A stretch of DNA of 64,000 bases from Apophysomyces variabilis (lineage: Eukaryota; Mucoromycota; Mucoromycetes; Mucorales; Mucoraceae): assembly GCA_002749535.1 (NCBI GenBank), contig MZZL01000405.1:1443421-1507420 (forward strand), in the 5' to 3' direction. The notes under the pieces are model-generated. The model searched no databases. It saw nothing but the letters and a program-made list of their open reading frames with translations, and had not been told where the DNA came from. Position numbers and translations under genes: made by a program. This document shows, one piece after another, positions 45,001 through 57,914 of this stretch. Each line of letters starts with the position of its first letter. Within the stretch, counting starts at the first letter, position 1.

Positions 45001-48000
45001 CAACGATTTCACAAAGCTTTTGGAATAAGTCCGTGTCACATCTTGTGCCACTCGTAGTACTCGTTCGGACAGTTGTGCATAAGATGAACATGTTCTGAAC
45101 TCTCCTTGAAACAAGCGTGGTCGCCAAATATCCCCTAGTCCATCTGACTTGTGGACTAGACAATCAACTTCCTTCACGGTGACCTCGTCATCGTTGAGGA
45201 AATTAGCCACACGCGACCGGTTTGCTTCGTCTAGTGGGCTAGTAAATAGCATGGCGCTTTTTGTAGGCTTCATTGGCTTTTGTCGCATGCACTCAAACAT
45301 AAAATAATCGATGACACGATCCTGCTCATTGGCTGCTTTGTCTGTATTTTCTAACGACAGGGCACCGGATGCCACTGCTTCCAAACTAGGAAATAGTATC
45401 ACCACAGTGGAACGGACGTCAAACACTTTGATATAACACTGAGTATCGCGTAGATTACATGCAAATCGAGTGTTTGAGACACTATCACCTTGGAATGACC
45501 GCAATGCTTCTGTAAGCTTTAGCCAGAATCTAGTACCCAAATCGTGAAGAGACATGACGATTTCGCCGTCGGTTAAACTGCTGAATGCGTATTCCATGTA
45601 ATAATGCAGTAGCACATTGTTCTGGTTTTTGATGCTGAGCTTTGCGATCAATTCCTTATTTCTATCCAATAGAGAGTCCGGCTCAACATAGTGCATTCTG
45701 TCAAATCCCGTGCTTAGGAATTCGGATACGTTAGGCGAAACAGTAGTCCCATGATTTGGAGTACTAAGCGCAGTGTCAATGCGCAAACGGTAAACATTAT
45801 TCGCTGCGACCTCCGGGTTTACATTATATTTTGGACAGCCGAAAGATGCCACGGCAAATTTGTTGGCACGTAGCACTGTTGCTACGTCAAACAAATGAGG
45901 CAGCATCATTACGGTCGTGGTGCTTTCAGAGGCTGCGATCTCATAACCTGATTGTTGATCTTTGAAATATCCTTTTCCTTTAGACCGTCCCACTGCATGC
46001 AATTGGTCAAATGTTACAAGCTGCGAAATCGTTTTACGATCAGGCTCTACAGTCCACGTCTTGACGAGATCATATTCATCAAACTCAAGATTGCCACTGG
46101 GTTCCATCCAGAGTTCAGTTGTGATTCGTCCGCTATCGGCATCTTTCCAAATGAAGTATTGAATCGCACATAAAGATGCTCTGCCGTCTCGATTTGGTAA
46201 AGATATTTCCTGATAAAAGTGAGTGCTGTCGGGCCGTGGAGATACAAGTTGATACCCCTAATATATAATCGTTGGTCTTAAATCTACTTTCTAGTTGTTA
46301 CACACCTGATCTAAGCGCGCTTGACACAGAAACTGGAAAGCAAGGTCGTGAATCGGCATCATCTTGTTGCTTTTATGGTACTGATCTTGATAATTATCTG
46401 TTTGCCAAGACCATGTCATATGTTTTAGATAATCACGCACGATATATTCACTGGTGAGCCACACCGAGTTTGGAAGATACCATGACCTGGCTCTGGCCAT
46501 GGTTACGCGCGGTACCTTTGCACTGTCTTTATCTCTATTAACCGCGGAACCCAGGACGGATGATGGTAAATCTTGAAAATGTTTTGGGTCTCTCATAAGT
46601 AAACTTGAGAATGGCCTTTGACAAATCCTGTTGCAAGGAGCATTTGTCTCGGAAGAAGTCTTTAATAGCTGTATCAGATGGTCAACAGTACGTTTTCTTG
46701 CTTGCACGTCCACGTTGAATAACAATAGTCTTAGCGTAATCAGCCTTCCGTACTCTCTTCGTATTCTCACTTCGCAGAATGATACTGGATAGCCAAGACT
46801 GTATAGAAAATAGTTCTTGTAAGTTTCCTCACTTGAGGACAGATTCGGAGCAAACCGATGGACAAGTCTGACGAATGTGCCGTCCTCGCCTTCTATATCA
46901 GCCCATGTGCTTAGTATCTTCTTCACACGTTCAACGGTGCTGAGTATCTCTGTCTCCACGTTGGACACAAAATCTTGATTGTACATCGATATCAGCTTCG
47001 GAGCCATATATGGGGATACATCGCCAACCAGTAGATCAAGGCATTCGTAGTCATACCAACACCTTGTACGGGTTCTAAATTCAGTTGCATTTATCTTTTC
47101 CCAGAAAGCTTTAAAAGCATCAATAAACGCAGCTTCCTGGGTGTTTTCCAAGTCTGACCCTGAAGGCTCGTCTGTAGCTGGGTGACTTAGTAAAAACTTG
47201 CTGTTGAATCCGATTACGGTCTTCAGCATTTCGTCTCCTTCGAAGATGTCGACAAGATATGTTTTGAGCCTGTCTACTTTTGCAAAAGTCGGTAGAGCAT
47301 AAGCTTCACCAAAATAGATCGATCCCGTTACTACACCCATCATTTGTGCTCGTCGGCGAAATGAATCCCAATTTTTCAATACATGTGCAAATCCAGCATC
47401 AGTTCTCACGTATATTTCAGCTCGTGGAGCTTTCGCTCCTGCGAAAATGCCACTGGATAACAGCAATTTTTCATTCTTCCGCTGACTAGACGTCCCAATA
47501 ATAGTTGGAAGCCAAGTCGCACGTATTCGATACTCAATCGTCACATTAGGTTGCCAGTGAAGTACCATAATCAATTGGATCTTCTCTTTTCTTACTGCCG
47601 CAAAATCACTGGCCTGCAAATTGCTCATTCCTGGGTCCGACTTTCGTGTCCCTGTGCTGTCATCGAACGTCACGGACTGCAATGTGAACCCTTCTCTAGC
47701 TCTCGCAGCTATAACATGAGAGAACTCGACAGGTAGTGGATATTCTCGATATTTCAGTAACCGAAAATCGTCTTCAGGAGGTTTCGAATCAGGATCCCAT
47801 GGGAAATTGTATCTAGCTCTCGCATTTCTACCGATCTCAGCAGTATTGTTCCCTGACATCTCCCGTGAGCCTGATTTCTTTTCTTCACCGTTTATCTGAA
47901 GTCCGGCTTCAGAAGCGTGCTTTGAAAGAATGCATTCTCTGAAAAAGAGATTTTGATGGTATATGTTGGGCGGCTGAATGCTTGTATCTGAGCTTGGTAT

Positions 48001-49613
48001 GTATGTCACTGGCTTACAATCAATGTCATTCTTCGCCCTGGATGTATGAAGTAAAGCCTCGCCTGTGCCTCGACACTGCTCAGAGTACATAAAAGTTCCA
48101 CCAGTTGCGCGCGAAAGGAAACGCAAGATCTCTGTGTCTGGTACAAAGCCGAAATTCCTACCGGCTATGAAGCTTCGAGAATAACCAATTTGAACAATAT
48201 GACAAGTGATATCTTCTTCTGCAAATTGTCGAACGAAGGTGTTGTCATGAACATTTGATTTCATTGCACCATCGGTAATCAATACTACTTCTGCCCGTCC
48301 TTGAAATGGGAACAATTTCAGTGCAAAGTAACCGGCGTGTAGGATTCGTGATAGGTTGGCACCAGACTTGCCTATTCCCCACACTTCCTTTTTTGAAGAA
48401 TGATAAGAAGTATCTTCCTTTTTCTTTGCAGACATCCGAGATATAGTTTCTGGCTGGGTTGCGGAACTGTCATGTTTTGGTTGTCTAGTTATCCTCGCAT
48501 CGGAGCCACTTCCTTCCGGTAATAATGACGTTGCATCCAGAACTTCTCCACCAACGTCCAAATCATAATCTGTCTTGAGCCGTTTCTGTTTTAACAGCTT
48601 GCGAAAGTTTGATGTATCTCTTTGGAACGAAAGAAATTCGGAATGTAATTTTTTGATTACTTGATCGATATTTTTCGCTGATATAACGACATTTTGCACG
48701 AAAACGCGCATTGTTGGGTGTGAAGTCAGAACAGGGATGACATTAATATTGGATGCGAATTGAGAACAATCGGCTAAAACAGTCAAATGAAGCAGTGGGC
48801 GCAGCTTTTGGTTGACATAAGATTTATAGTGTTTACCGTATCAAAAGTTACTTACCACTATCTTGGTTGAGGTTGACACTTGTAGTGAAAATGGTTGGAC
48901 AATACCTTGCAGAGAGTTACGCAAACTGTGTGAAATCAGTATGGTTACACGACTTGAACCCAAAATTGTTATTGTTCTCCGGACTTACGTCTGGAAGGCT
49001 TCAGAGAGCAAAATATCGGCCTTTGTATTGCCTACGGTCGCTAGACTTGAGCTGAGGTCAATGACGTAAACGAAACGGTATTCTTGGTCCATTGTCATTA
49101 AGCTCGTCCTCGGTGTTATTACATAAACAGATGCAGGTTCATGCTTTCCTGCATTATGCATTGTTTCAAGTTGAACTGTATGATTCTCAATTAAAATGGT
49201 GCAGAAATAAGAATAGAATATTGACATATACTTTGATTGGCAAAATATTCTGGTTTCCATATACGTCGTCGGCTTCGTGACAAATATAAAACATCCATAG
49301 CCTCCAAGAAAACGTCAAAATATGGAACAGGCACTGCCACGTGTTTAGATTACCTCGTAATTTTTCTTCGCAAACGGTTGGAAAAGGTTTTTAAGCAACC
49401 ATTGGGTATATTCATTCTTAGTACAAAGGCGCGAATTTTTTAAGAGTATAACAGCTGTTTTTGCTTCCACGAGCTGGATTGTTGTAATGTCAGACAATGA
49501 TCATTTTAACATGAGCTTACTTTCTGCTCATTACTGCTCGGCATATTATCGGAAGTAGAAGTTGGTTGGGTAGAGATCGAAACGTAATTGCTTTGTGGAG
49601 ACTTGGTCGTCAT
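39033..49613 (-). CDS. SZT2: SZT2-like giant protein (KICSTOR subunit in animals)
   Basis: A single minus-strand gene of about 10.6 kb and roughly 3,100 residues. Exon 1 is 49613-49521 (ATG at 49613) and exon 2 is 49473-49354. Large open exons follow at about 48.8-46.3, 46.1-44.9, 44.7-44.3, 44.3-43.5, 43.3-42.8, 42.5-39.5 and 39.5-39.03 kb. Exact inner joins were not all worked out. N-terminal matches to animal SZT2 are VILLKNSRLCTKNEYTQWLL, EYRFVYVIDLSSS, GRAEVVLITDGAM and CHIVQIGYSRSF followed by FGFVPDTEILRFLSRATGG. Human SZT2 is about 3,430 residues. In animals SZT2 scaffolds KICSTOR on the lysosome, recruits GATOR1 and makes TORC1 sensitive to amino acids and glucose. The middle and C-terminal parts are identified only by continuity and length. 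Confidence 0.75.
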
Positions 49614-50634
49614 TCTGCGACATCACAGCCAAAGCGGCAAACTTACAAGTGCGACGATTGTGTCAGAATGCTGAAGTTAGTATCATTTTTTAAACCCCGT
49701 CAAGTGAGACAGGATACTGGGAAAATCTGATACTGCAGCGAGCTTACCAATATAAGCACCCACAAGACAAAGATCGCTAAAATAATCCCACATGTAGACA
49801 TTTCCTAAAATACTTATGAAAATATTGTTAAATCCTCCAGCAGAAGGCTACCGCATTCGTAACGTAGTACTATCATATATAAAGACGACCAGGAAAGCTT
49901 ATCTGGTCTTCCTTGGCTCCACCAAGTGGATTCGGCAACCCAGACTAAATTTTTGCTAGCCGATCTATCTCCGTTCCATAATTTCGTACAGTTTTTGCAT
50001 ACAAGATGTTATGGCGAGGAATATAATCTGATAGTAGTCAAGTTTTCCAGGGATGTGACCAAGATTTGGACCATGTACTACAGAATAAACGCCTACTTTT
50101 CCCTTCCAACAGTGAGTGCTTTATTACAGTGTCAACATCAAACGTCATATCATAGTCAGTCGAAATTTATCTTACTAGCTAGTGCAAAAAGTACGTTTCA
50201 AATGGCGCGAATGACTTGCACAAACCTGTAATAAGTTATTGACTCACATAACGCCTTATTACATCATCCTTCATTTACTTTATTCAATGGCTAGTTTGCA
50301 ATAGCAGTTACTGATTAGTGATCTAGCTGGAATAGATATGGATCCAAATCTGAAAATTAAAAGCAAGCGCTGGTAACAAACAGTGTTATCACGCTGAATG
50401 ATAATTGGATAGAGAGGGCTTATCGCAATGCTCGCTTATTTTTTCTTGCTGCAACTTAGGTCCAGGAGGTACTATAGGGTCCAGTAAAGTAAGCTTAGCA
50501 AACCATTCTTCTTTCTGCAACTTGTGAGCACAGACACGGAAAGAGTCGCTATTAACTCAGAATGAGATAGCACGTTTATTTTGGCTGGATTGAATCTGAT
50601 CCGACTCTGAATGATGCCCTTGTATAGAAATTGT
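49614..50634. other. intergenic upstream of SZT2
   Basis: About 1 kb. A CATATATAAAGAC at about 49,874-49,886 looks like a TATA box in plus orientation, but the frame behind it (49,926-50,231) starts with GTG and carries no motif. The rest is AT-rich. No gene is called. Confidence 0.45.
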
Positions 50635-51628
50635 CTAGCTACTGGTGTCGATAATCAAAAATTTGCTGCGTTTGGCACTTCCATCTACAACTGGCGGAGT
50701 TGCATCGGTTGTGGGTAATTTGAAATTGAATTTAGCTTCTTCTTCGTTGATAGCACGTTTAACAAGTTCGTCATATGGCTTGCGGTTCATCACCTCAGCA
50801 GCATCCTAAGCCAGTCCAATATGAGTTTCACGACAACTCGACAAAATATTCCTTATGCTACCTCTGGGGTAAAAGTGGCATTTTCTTCCATTCGTTGAAA
50901 TTTAGGTTTGGTCACATCAGGGTAAATGTCGACCAAAGGCTCCTGTACAGTAATTGTCTTTGAATCACACCCCATAAGTTCTTCCATTCCCTTGGCAAAA
51001 CTTTTCTGCAGCGCAAATCCCTATAGACAACCCATCAGCCGCTGCGTATCAAAACCATTCCCTACATTTGCCACCATCTCTTCTTCTGCAGCTTTCAATT
51101 TTAAGATGGCTTCCACTCGTTTCATCGACAGATAGAACTTGCTAGCTAACTGACGGATGCTGATATCGGGATTAGCTTTGTATGTGTCGTAAATCTTCTG
51201 ACGGGTTTCATCACTCAATGGGGGTCTGGGACGGAAAAGAGGGTTATTAGGGAAAGGCTAGATATATTGTAAGTCGGCTGTTGTTGTTCTTCTTTGACGT
51301 AAGTTTCCAAGTTTACCGTGTTGCCCAAGTAATTCGTTGTTCCCTTTGATGGTCGTGAGAATTTGGCACCAGGGCCATTCACCCATTCATGGAATCTTCG
51401 TCTTCTTCGGGACAGCTTGATAGGCTCTGCCTCGACTTCTGGTTCTGCTGCAGCTTCGATCGTTTCGTCGTTCTTCAACTCGGTTTCCTCGGGAGCTTTG
51501 CTGTCATTCATCCATGTGGCTGTGTTGCTGAAGAGTCTATGGCTATTCCATACGCTTACACGATGTGCCAGGGGTCTAATGCCCTCCACAATGCTTGCTG
51601 CAGGTCGGAACACTCCAAATGTAAACAT
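50635..51628 (-). CDS. mitochondrial small-subunit ribosomal protein mS45 (Bot1/Mrps35-like)
   Basis: Four exons (51628-51317, 51257-51066, 51020-50862, 50805-50635) in phase encode 277 residues. A basic/hydroxylated N-terminus (FRPAASIVEGIRPLAHRVSV) fits a mitochondrial presequence. RRRRRFHEWVNGPGAKF, TNYLGNTPFPNNPLFRPRPP, LSDETRQKIYDTYKANP and FYLSMKRVEAILKLKAAEEE follow, the pattern of the Bot1p/mS45 family. The protein belongs to the mitoribosomal small subunit and is needed for mitochondrial translation. The 45-base intron 2 must be removed to avoid a stop after MGCL. An upstream in-frame start at 51676 is possible but would spoil the presequence. Confidence 0.82.
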
Positions 51629-51846
51629 GGCCTGTGTGTGCCCTGCCTTTGCCCTTGGACGGTGACAATCACACAAAACTCATGGCCTAAGCCACCTGAA
51701 ATTTGTGCTAGCGGTCTGTGACCATGTTTCAGACTCACGCACTGCTTTTTCTTAAAGTTCACTGTTCACTCCGAAAACTGGATTGAGAAACGCTTTAAGC
51801 TGTCTAACGACAGGGGAAGAAAATATACACATGACACAATCGTTTT

Positions 51847-52581
51847 TTATTTGCCAAAAAGCGCTTTACAACTTCTTATCATACATTGTGTTAAAGGCTC
51901 TGACAATTGGAATATCCCGTTCGATGTCACCAGTCTATGTGCAGGCATGGGTTGATACGTACCACCTTGTATGACTCCGTTCTTCACAAGCACACTACCG
52001 ATGATGTCTTCAGGGGAAGGAATACGGCCCCAAGGAGGAGGGTTTCGTTCATCAGCAATATGCAGCCATCTTCGGTAATAGTTAGAAATCAGTCAGCTGT
52101 TACTGATATTTACCCTTCTTTTTGCCATTTTGCTAAGCCTTTAAGTGATGGATCATTAACGCTATGAATATTTTCCGCTAAAGTCTTGTGGAGGAAACCC
52201 ACAAATGCATCATTTCCCACAAATGTTCTCGGGTCAATAGAAGATTGCTCGGGGGTCCATCCTATCACTACGTCAGGATGGTCAGATAATCGTTTCCCTG
52301 AAGGGATATCTTTGCTTGATAAGTAGGACAGCGCGTATTTCAAAGTAGTTGTTGGGGCACCGTCTTTGGTTGTAATAGGATGGGAGTGAAGATAAGGAAG
52401 CGCTGTAAACAGGATCAGGACAAATGATGCTGATCACGATCACTCACTTACAGCGACGTACTATACTTGGTTCATTGCTAGCGACTGCTGAACAAGAAAA
52501 AGTTCGTAAAAGCGCGATTCCACGTCTTGGGAATAGATTTAGCGCACTTGTGCTGCTACAACCAAATGCAACGAATGTCAT
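51847..52581 (-). CDS. conserved mitochondrial-type protein of unknown function
   Basis: Three exons (52581-52452, 52402-52114, 52069-51847) in phase encode 213 residues. The N-terminus is Ser/Arg/Leu-rich without early acids (FPRRGIALLRTFSCSAVASN), a typical mitochondrial presequence. Mature parts include DHPDVVIGWTPEQSSIDPRT and then EGWLHIADERNPPPWGRIPS, PEDIIGSVLVKNGVI and a C-terminal NGIFQLSEPL. The Trp/Pro-rich block looks strongly conserved in type, but I cannot name a characterised family. It lies 218 bases upstream of the mS45 gene on the same strand, so co-expression with mitochondrial translation is possible. No catalytic motif is apparent. Confidence 0.7.
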
Positions 52582-52689
52582 GTTTGCGTTTCGAAAGGCT
52601 AGATTGTAGCTTCCCAAACCAGGGTTCAGATTCGGGCATTAAAATATAAAGCACGGGCATCCATTATCCAATTACTGTACAAACAGACT

Positions 52690-53990
52690 TTTGCTCATCA
52701 ATTCTTCATAGACACTTAGCAAAAAGGAAGCTATGGATATAGGTTTAAAATACGTATTTGAACGTACTGGTGGTGGTACTGCCGAATGGATGGATGGGAT
52801 AGAGCCAACTCTGCCTTTGGTAGCTTTTACTGATAATTTACACGATGACCAGGTCAGAAAGGAGGGCAAAAATACAAAGACACACATGGTATTACGAGAA
52901 TAGAAACATGATATCCATGTAAAAACGCATTATCCCAACGCCAACATGAATTTGCTACATGCTTTTTTCAGAAATTTCCCGCTTTAGCATAGTTTTACGG
53001 ACCTTGCACGGCAACAATACAGTTCAGGAATTACAGAGGCACACAGCGGTCTCTGGAAGAGCTTTCAAATGTACCTGTAAATGGAGGTAAAAAGTATTCT
53101 GACAGACGGCGAACGAAAACGAGACGTAATCGGAAGAAAGGAAGAAAGCGTAGATATAAGCGCAAAGAACAAAAGAAGTTGCAGTGACGCTCCAGTTGAG
53201 TGGTGAGATATAGATACAAGCGTAAGCATTAACGAAGGTGTCTAATTTCAGTCCAAGAGAATCTACTTTGGAATCGGCCACATCCACAGAAGCAAAAGTG
53301 GCACCCATGTGATTTTCGAACGAGGGGGGAAATACCATTGATTGAATTTAGAGCGGGAATGTTGAGAGCAAAAGGACACGCTTCCAAGAGGAGGAAAAGA
53401 GCAATGTTGGTGAACAAGTTATGGAAGATACTTAAAACAAGAGAGCGATGTGGTGACTTGATCGCTGGGATTATAGATATGTTCTATACTATGGAGCGGT
53501 ATATCCAGGTTTGTCATACATGCATGAGAAGAGACTTGAGCAAGGTCATTACAACCGATACTATTTCACATCACGGTATATCAGTATGCCAGCAATGTCA
53601 ACTCGGTTAAATCGATGTGTCACATCGTTGACTCGGTGTGGCCTGGGCTTGGACACCCTGAAGAATTTCGTCAGCCGCAGTAGTTTAGTTTTTAACATCA
53701 CCATTAGCAAATGTGGATTCCTGTTACCTTAGGTAGAAGTGATTCAGATATATACGTCTCGAACGGTAAGTTGTATACTTTTAAATTACGTTTATCTGAC
53801 GACAACTCGTCTTTCCAATTGCCGAGCTTTTTCTTGTGCATACCATCTGGATAAGTAAGAACGCATTATCCTAGGGAAGCAATATTCCCACAAACCCCTT
53901 ATCCTATTGTTTCCAGTAGACGCAGATTTTATTTATCTTTCAACGCAATAAACAATACATTGATCAACTGAATGTGGCAGCATCTACTCT
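52690..53990 (+). mobile_element. decayed TnpB/Fanzor-like element, copy B
   Basis: A shorter, diverged relative of the element at 16-19 kb. Shared blocks in the same order are: YVFERTGGGTAEWMDGIEPT (52.75 kb) against YAFERIAGGFPQWPDSIEPD; a Lys/Arg tract after VNGGKK (53,070-53,185); GHASKRRKRAMLVNKLWK (53.37 kb); zinc-ribbon halves VCHTC (53.51 kb) and VCQQC (53.58 kb). A non-coding block beginning ATTCAGATATATACGTCT (53,742 here; 18,961 in copy A) and its 190-base surround also match. Stops and frameshifts occur throughout, and the RuvC-I region between 52.9 and 53.07 kb is lost. It keeps both CxxC pairs of the zinc ribbon, which copy A does not. Confidence 0.55.
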
Positions 53991-54408
53991 AGTGACACGT
54001 GCCTAAAGCTGCCCAATTGGATATCCCCGCAATACATAGCCCGTGCACGTTCTTGTTTTGGCATGTGATTGCCGACCTCAAAGGGAAATGCAGATTGTAT
54101 GTATGCATGTCCAAGCTTCGCTCAGCAGTACCGGCTATTCTAACTCTATCTAGGATCAGACATGAAAAGTACGATTCTTTTAATACTCCTTTCGTTCTGT
54201 GATCGATCGCCGAGTTAAGGGTGCAAAGATATTGTGCCACAGTCGCGAAATTAAAGACTTACCATAAATGGCACTCATCTGTCTGCTATGAACCTTTCTT
54301 TGTGTTCTTGAGTGCTGTACACTTTACTCCTCTTCCAGAGCCATTGTGCGGCTCTTTCTTTACGTATTTACTAAATTCCTACGTTATTTCCTTTATATTA
54401 CTGTCGCC
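53991..54408. other. intergenic, RhoGAP promoter
   Basis: About 420 bases between the decayed element and the RhoGAP start. The last 100 bases are T/C-rich, as is common for fungal promoters. No motif is singled out. Confidence 0.5.
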
Positions 54409-57400
54409 ATGTCGACAAAGGTCGTTCCTCCGACCAAACTACCCGACGACTTTGCGGCGCAAAACGATCAACTGTGGAAAATTATTGAGCAGCAGAGGCT
54501 TATAATACAAGATCTGCAAAAAGCACTGTCCAAGATAACTACAGAACGCGATGCTCTCCTCAAAAAGAATCGTGAATTGGAGCAAAATGGTTTAGCGCCA
54601 CCAAAAGCATTGGATCATTTTGACCCTCGTCATCAACGACACCCTCAATCGGAAGCATTGCAATCAACAGAACCATGCGAGTCAACAACAAGCCCAGTAC
54701 CACCACCTCGTTCTCCATACCGCCAACATTCGTCCAAAGACAATATTACCATCACCATACACAATACTATACCTAATACAACCCCTAATTCTAATGTCAC
54801 TAACAGCGTTCAAAACGACTCTTTTGATTCCAGCGAATACAGACCGCCACCGTTGAAATTAGCCGCGTCTTCCCAATCATCACGTGTCAAAGACCTCCAA
54901 GAGTTTGTCGAATCCCCTCGAAACGCATCTCACCTGTCACAGCTTCCATTCACTACCTCACCTAGGAGTGTTCATGATCATTCGTTTTCATCCGCTGATC
55001 ATATCCTGGATAAGGACGCACAAATATTCGCGAAATATCATGAGGCTGTACAAAGAAAGGATGGATCCGGTATTCCACATCCATCACCTATAGCTGACCC
55101 TTTTGCAAACAGATCGCATCGACCATCTAAAACGCAAGATTCTCCGAAACTACGATCCGAGCAAGATCTTACCATAAGCTCCAGACGAAAGAGTTCGACA
55201 CAGGATCGAAGAATAGAGAGCATGGATATTCCGCGGACTCATCGGCACGATATAGCTTTGTATGGCAACAGCGACAACAAGTATACCTTGCCTTTAGAAA
55301 AGGAAAATGACATGAAGATGCAACCATTTACCTTTGGAAACAATTCTATGGTGGGCATCCGAGTGAAAGTGCTCGGTTCCAATATAAAATTGAATGAAAA
55401 GGGGAAGGAAGTGGTATCATTTACCATCTCTGTCGGCAAGATATTAGAGCCGTCAGATCAAGACGGAGCTATGGAAGAATTATGGAGGGTTGAAAAGTTT
55501 CATTCAGATATCTTAGGTTTGGATGCGCAAGTAAGTAGCAGCACACGGAATACCTAAGTTTATCTTGCTTATGCCTACTTCAGCTTAAAATACGAAACAG
55601 AGGGGTGTCATCTAGACTGGGAAAGTTACCTGACAAGGCACTTTTCAGTAGTCATGCGCCCAGCAAGGTCGACGTACAAAAGGTGAATAGAGCATTCTTT
55701 GCCCAACTGTACTGTATTGACCATTATTGGCCTTACTAGAGAAGCATAGAGAAGTACTTGCAAGAAGCAATCCTGCTACCGCTAAATGATATTACCGATC
55801 TGTGCGAATTTCTAAGCACAAATGTGGTAGACCAAATGTCAGTTCCAGCAGATGTGAGTTAAACATTTCTGTGCAGAAGCGATATATACTGATGACCCCA
55901 AATGCTTAGCCTCCAGGACATAAGCAAGGTTATCTCACAAAGAGAGGTAAAAACTTCGGTGGGTGGAAAGTCCGTTACTTTGTACTGAATGGGCCAGAAC
56001 TTAAATACTACGAAAGTGTAAGCTCTACTATATGCGAATGGAACGATCCAGAAGCTGACTCGTCCTTATAGCAAAACGGACCGCCGCTTGGAACTGTACA
56101 TTTGGGTGGTGCACAAATCGGTCGCCAGCTTCCCTTATCACAAATGTCTCCAGAAGTAGCCAATGATCCGAATTCTTATAGGCATGCATTTATGATCCTA
56201 GAACGTAAGAAATCAGCGCCACACGGTGTCCATCGACATATCCTTTGTGCCGGCTCAGATATGGAACGAGATGAATGGGTGGAGGCCCTTAGTCAGCATA
56301 TCAACGCGCCCAAGCCGGTCAGTAGAGACGTAGCCCCTAAGAAGGAGAAAAGAAGCAAGAAAGGCGAAAAGCCTCGAAAGTTTTCCAACAACGAGACAAA
56401 ATCCAGTTCCCGTCCAAAACATGAGGTCAATCTGCCGAGATCTGTATCTGACACTACGCTTCCTCCTGCTGAGGTTAATACGTCAGAATCGTCAATTGCA
56501 TCTTCGTTTAATTTGAACGAACTGAATCCGTCTACTCTGCGCCATCGATCAAGTTATGACCATATACCCTTCTATTTGCAGGAAAAACATAAGCAAGACT
56601 CGGATAACCGCATACCTCGGGACGACTCTTATGTAACTTACACTAGTAACGATTCGCTATTGCAAGCACATACAAAGCCATTGGAAGACCAACAGGATGA
56701 AGAAGCTCTGGAAGCAAAAAAGGCAAGACAGAAACTTAATCGGCGAACTTTCTGGGGTAAAAAGATATTCAGCTCAGCAGAGACCCAAATGGGCTCTACA
56801 CCTACGGCAGCTACGGGGAGCAATTCTCAGCAGACGGGTCTGAGAAATTTCTTATCTCGAAGTACAAATGAGGTTACAGACAAAGGACAGAATATGACAA
56901 ATTCCCTAACCCAAGATGGCTCCGAAAGCAGCAAGCCGATACGGCCAGTGTTTGGCGTACCTCTAGAAGAGGCTGTGCAAATCTCTAAGATTTCTGATAA
57001 ATACGAGCTTCCAGCCATTGTTCATCGTTGTATTGAGTATCTAGAGGCAAAGAACGCTTTTGAAGAAGAGGGTATCTATCGTCTTAGTGGCAGTGCCATG
57101 AAAATCAAAGCATTGAAGAATAAGTTTGATGAAGGTAAGCGACCTAGCGGACATTAGATACATCATATTTACGAGGATAATGGCATATATAGAAGGCGAT
57201 GTTCGATTGTTGGAGGCAGAAGAACACTATGATCTTCATGTGATTGCTGGTTTGCTGAAGATGTGGCTTCGTGAACTACCTGGCAACGTTTTGACGATGG
57301 AACTGATGAAGGAGTTTTTACATGTGATAGGTAATTGTCCAAGCTAGGCTAGGGCAGTTATGGGGAACCTCGATTAACCTTTTTAAACATTTTTCTTAGA

Positions 57401-57914
57401 CCTCATCGATCGTCAGGAACGTGTTACGGAACTTGGCCGACTTGTTTCCATGTTGCCACTTGCCAATTACACATTACTTCGCGCTCTATCTTCGCATCTT
57501 ATCCGGATCGTTCAAAATGCGGAAATCAACAAAATGAACATGCGTAATGTTGGTATTGTCTTTTCCGCTACCTTGGGTATCCCGGCAGGCATCTTTAGCC
57601 TTTTTTTGACTGAATTTGACTATGTCTTTTGGACGGAAAAAGGCAACCACGTCGAAAGCGTTTCCCATGTATACCAAATAGACTATCGTCTTGGACCAGC
57701 TCCTACGCAACCCTTACATCCGACCCTTACGGCAGAATGCAGAAATAATCGAAACAGTATGATTTATGCTGATGGTGCACCTCAGGCTATTGTGGGATTG
57801 GAGCAGATCATCGATCCCCTGATAGACGAAGACGAGCAGGATGGCGGACTTTTCAATGATGAGAACGATTCGATCAGTAGTGATGAGGAGACGGACCGAC
57901 TATTTTTCCGTTGA
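54409..57914 (+). CDS. BEM3: Bem3-type RhoGAP with coiled coil, PX and PH domains
   Basis: Seven exons (54409-55530, 55584-55682, 55740-55853, 55910-56017, 56072-57134, 57193-57330, 57400-57914) in phase encode 1052 residues. A short coiled coil (residues 20-60) and a Ser/Pro-rich stretch come first. A PX domain follows from about residue 310 (VGIRVKVLGSNIKLNEKGKE to EKYLQEAILLPLND). A PH domain comes next (GHKQGYLTKRGKNFGGWKVR to MERDEWVEALSQHI). The C-terminal RhoGAP domain has the arginine finger in EEEGIYRLSGSAMKIKALK and the helix NMRNVGIVFSATLGIP. It should inactivate Cdc42/Rho1-type GTPases at phosphoinositide-rich membranes and so shape hyphal polarity. The ATG at 54409 gives the usual short N-terminus. 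Confidence 0.93.

Noticed and set aside
49926..50231. 101-codon frame behind a TATA-like motif
   Set aside because: It starts with GTG, has no motif and no plausible splice partners.
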